Origin: Hyperoodon ampullatus
Taxonomy: Eukaryota > Chordata > Mammalia > Artiodactyla > Ziphiidae
Direction: 5' to 3'
Assembly (NCBI GenBank): GCA_949752795.1
Contig: OX457061.1
Span: 7,499,239-7,563,238 of the forward strand
Length of the DNA: 64,000 nucleotides
The translations under genes and the position numbers were made by a program. Shown in pieces: positions 1 through 64,000 of this stretch. Under the pieces are notes generated by a model. It worked only from the letters and a program-made list of their open reading frames with translations. It had not been told where the DNA came from and searched no databases. The stretch's first letter is position 1, and each line of letters starts with the position of its first letter.

Positions 1-967
1 GGTTTCATAGTAAACAGGAGAGCAGGGAGGAGTGCTCCAGGTAGAGGGAAAGTACATGGAAGCCAGAGGTCAGGTGGAGGAGTTTGAATTGCTGTTAGGG
101 TAACAGGGAATGGCCAGAGTGCCTGAGGCTTCAGGATGGGAAAAAGAGGGCTGGAGAAACACCGCAGGGCCACTTGCTGCCCAACCGCTCGTTCTCCTCC
201 TCCCCTTCCTCCTCTAGTGAGTCCTGCTCACCCTTTCAGCCTCCTCCTTTCTGGCACATATGCCTGCTCAAGACTCTCCTACCCTAGAAATGTTTCCCCA
301 ACTGTCCTGTCCACCCAAGGTATAATACTCTCTCCAGCACGCTAAGCATTTGTCTGTTCATTCATTCCCTCCTTTCTTTTCATAAATAAACCACATAAAA
401 CTTGAACCCTACAAAGAGAGAAAAACTTAAATTACCCAGAGGCATCTGTTATCCATATTTGGATCTATACCCCTAGGTTTTGTTAGAAACATATATTGTT
501 ATAAAAACAGGATACAATGTGTATAAATTGCATTTTATAAAAACTTTAATATCCTGCAAACATTTTGCCACATTTAAATAGCAAATAACAACACTCTTAA
601 TGGCCACCTGAGATTCTATACCATGTACCATAATTACTCAACCAAAGGCTTGCTGTCCATTCTTTCTCAAATATTTAGTGAATACCTGTTGTGTGCCATG
701 ACTTTGCTTGGAAATTTAGGCTGACTGCAGGATCTTGCTATTATCATAGTAATACTATCATAAATGAATAGTTGCTGAATATCCTTGGGTCTCAATGTCT
801 GTGTGAATCAGATGTTGATTCAGGAAAAATTCCCAGAAGTAGGATTTCTGGATTAAAGAGGAGGCACACTTTAAGGTCAAATTACCCTCCAATTAAGTTT
901 TACCAATTTACACTCACACTTACTTCCTATGTTGAGCTTCCCAATACTATCCATTACTTTCTCTACT

Positions 968-1124
968 GCGCAGGCTTCAGTAGTTGTGGCACGTGGGCTC
1001 AGTAGTTGTGGCACATGGGCTTAGTTGCTCCGTGGCATGTGGGATCTTCCCGGGCCAGGGCTCGAGCCCGTGTCCCTTACATTGGCAGGCGGATTCTTAA
1101 CCACTGTGCCACCAGGGAAGCCCC
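968..1124 (-). mobile_element. CHR SINE, truncated
   Basis: Begins within the body and ends GGTGCCACCAGGGAAGCCC-like, the tRNA-derived head read in reverse. Confidence 0.8.
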
Positions 1125-1302
1125 ACCCTTCTCTTCTTGAAATAGTCTCCTTCCTTACTCAGGTGAAGCAGGTCTTATTAGCCTCATTTTTACAGCTAGG
1201 AAACCAAGGCCCAGAGAGGTACCAAGTCTATTAAAGAGGACATAGCACTGTTCAGGCTTCATATCCAGGCCTCCCGATTCCCACAGCCTTGAGCTTCTTT
1301 TT

Positions 1303-1553
1303 TTTTTTTTTTAACGTTTTTTATTGATTGCTGGGAAGATGTTTTCATTTATTTATTTATTTATTTGGTTGTGCTGGGTCTTAGCTGCAGCAGGCAGTCT
1401 CCTTAGTTGCAGCTCACCGGCTCTTTAGTTGTGGCATGTGAACTCTTAGTTGCAGCATGCACGTGGGATCTAGTTTCCTGGCCAGGGATGGAACCCGGGC
1501 CCCCTGCATTGGGAGTGTGGAGCCTTAACCGCTGCACCACCAGGAAAGGCCCA
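1303..1553 (-). mobile_element. CHR-related SINE, older short form
   Basis: Flanked by a duplicated TTGAGCTTCTTTTT (about 1289-1302 and 1554-1567). Confidence 0.75.
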
Positions 1554-2735
1554 TTGAGCTTCTTTTTGAATGTGATTTTTGGAATCTTTGGTGATGTTTG
1601 CAAATGTTTCTAGTGTTAAGAGGGCCTCACCAGGAGAATTTTGTTTGGTTCTACTTTCTTTCTAGGAAGAAATTTCTATTGCATTCCATTCTTTCCAGTG
1701 TTGCTAATCTAATTCGTCCTCATGGCCTTGGCTGGAACAGGGTCCCAATGAGGACTCAGTCGTGGGTACAGAGGGGCCTCTGATTGGGCAGGTTTCCATC
1801 CCTCTGAGAGTTCAGGGATAGGAGGAAAGCGGCCCAGATGACCTGGCCAGAGTATTCTTGCCAAGAGGCTCAGAACAGGGCCTTGGGGCCAAGCAGCTTT
1901 CCGGGGAGTGTTGGGCAAATGTGATGCAGGCTTTATGGGTGATCTGGGGCAGTTATTTTTCAGACAATCAGCACCCTCAAGTGATATGTAACAGCTGATT
2001 CCTCATAGAGTTATTTTAAGGATTATTAAGATCAACATACAGAAAGCTCTGGGTTCTACCTGACACACGGTAGATACTCAGTAATTGGTAGTTGTTCGGG
2101 CCTTTAACTTCGGTTTAACAAACATTTTTCTACATTCGACCTCATTTGGGCCTTCCAACTACTCAACCACACTGGATCCGCATATGGATATTTAAAATCG
2201 CCATTCTATTGTGGCAGAAACTGAGGATCAGACGGCGAGCACTTGGTTTAGAGGTGGTCGCCAACTGGAGCTCTGCTGGAGCACTCGGCTGCTGCGCCAG
2301 CTCTGCACCCCGAGGCCCCACAACTCCAGCCCGCCGCGGCCACAGCCTCCCGCCCTCGCCTCTGCGCCTGGCGGCTCAGCGCCATCTTTGAACTTGGCAC
2401 GAGCGCGTCGCTTCCGCACTTCCCTCCCCACCCAGAGTAGCCGCGCATGCCCCAAGCGGGCTCCCTCTGCGTTTGAGAATCCAGACTGGTATTGCTTGTC
2501 GCACCGTCGGAAAATAATAATTTATCTCTTCTTCTTGGGTCTTTGTGGGGGGCGGGAAGAGGAGAAGGAGGAGGAGGAGGGGGAAAACGAGGAGGTGCGC
2601 TGACAAATTCAAAAATGGCGCCGATAGCCTCACCTTCCCAGCCTTCCGCTCTGGAGGAGCGGGGGCGAAGGTTGCGTCGGACTGCGCCGGCGCCGGCGCC
2701 GGGGGTGGGGGGGGGGGTGGGGCGGAGCCGTCTCC

Positions 2736-23196
<20,461 letters not shown>

Positions 23197-23270
23197 GGTG
23201 GGGGGAGTCCCAAGCACAGAGGCAGGTGGGGTGAGGCTACATCTGTGCTATATGTTTCTGATGGAAGCTG

Positions 23271-23274
23271 AATG

Positions 23275-23276
<2 letters not shown>
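23271..23276 (+). terminator. DYNC2I2: Possible DYNC2I2 poly(A) signal (variant)
   Basis: No AATAAA or ATTAAA follows the stop codon. The nearest candidate is the rare variant AATGAA, 75 nt after the stop, followed about 30 nt on by a T-rich stretch. Weak call. Confidence 0.3.

Positions 23277-64000
<40,724 letters not shown>

Larger units (their letters stand above)
1..2229. other. Upstream flank of DYNC2I2, repeats only
   Basis: I see no gene here. About 420-950 resembles an old LINE fragment with many substitutions. CHR-type SINEs lie at about 968-1124 and 1303-1553. MIR-like stretches lie at about 1170-1260 and 1975-2095. Open frames in this stretch are short and lie largely in repeats. 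Confidence 0.6.

Overview
This is nuclear DNA of a cetacean, most likely a toothed whale. It holds two intron-rich vertebrate genes embedded in about 27 copies of the tRNA-derived CHR SINE family, which is characteristic of cetaceans, hippos and ruminants. At least four copies (17.1, 38.0, 50.4 and 56.3 kb) belong to a GC-rich, apparently young subtype. There is also the 3' end of a recently active L1. The species call rests on recognising the repeats; no database search was made.

Left half (+ strand): a CpG island (about 2.23-2.99 kb) with YY1-type motifs is followed by all nine coding exons of DYNC2I2 (WDR34), the WD-repeat intermediate chain of the dynein-2 motor that drives retrograde intraflagellar transport in cilia. 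The exons run from 2736 to 23196 and join in phase to 536 codons. The position of the human start codon reads ACG here, and no in-frame ATG precedes it. An 11-G run separates it from an out-of-frame upstream ATG. Intron 1 (11.35 kb) and intron 2 (5.3 kb) are mostly repeats.

Right half (- strand): 47 coding exons of SPTAN1 (alpha-II spectrin), from human residue 408 near 62.47 kb to the stop codon at 23633-23635. The exons join without a break to 2065 codons plus stop, which would give 2472 residues with the missing 407. The 5' part of the gene lies beyond the right edge. Repeats 4-20, the SH3 domain, the alternative 20-residue SH3i exon, the calpain/caspase/calmodulin hinge (three exons of 24, 36 and 48 nt), an 18-nt microexon and the C-terminal EF-hand domain are all present.

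The two genes converge tail to tail: 106 bases separate the DYNC2I2 stop codon from the SPTAN1 poly(A) signal, so their 3' ends probably abut or overlap.

No new gene system was found. The points most worth checking are the DYNC2I2 start codon, a Met-to-Ala change beside the calpain site of spectrin, a GC-AG intron after the first SH3 exon, serial nesting of CHR SINEs at one internal site, and a decayed hAT transposase-like relic in a spectrin intron.
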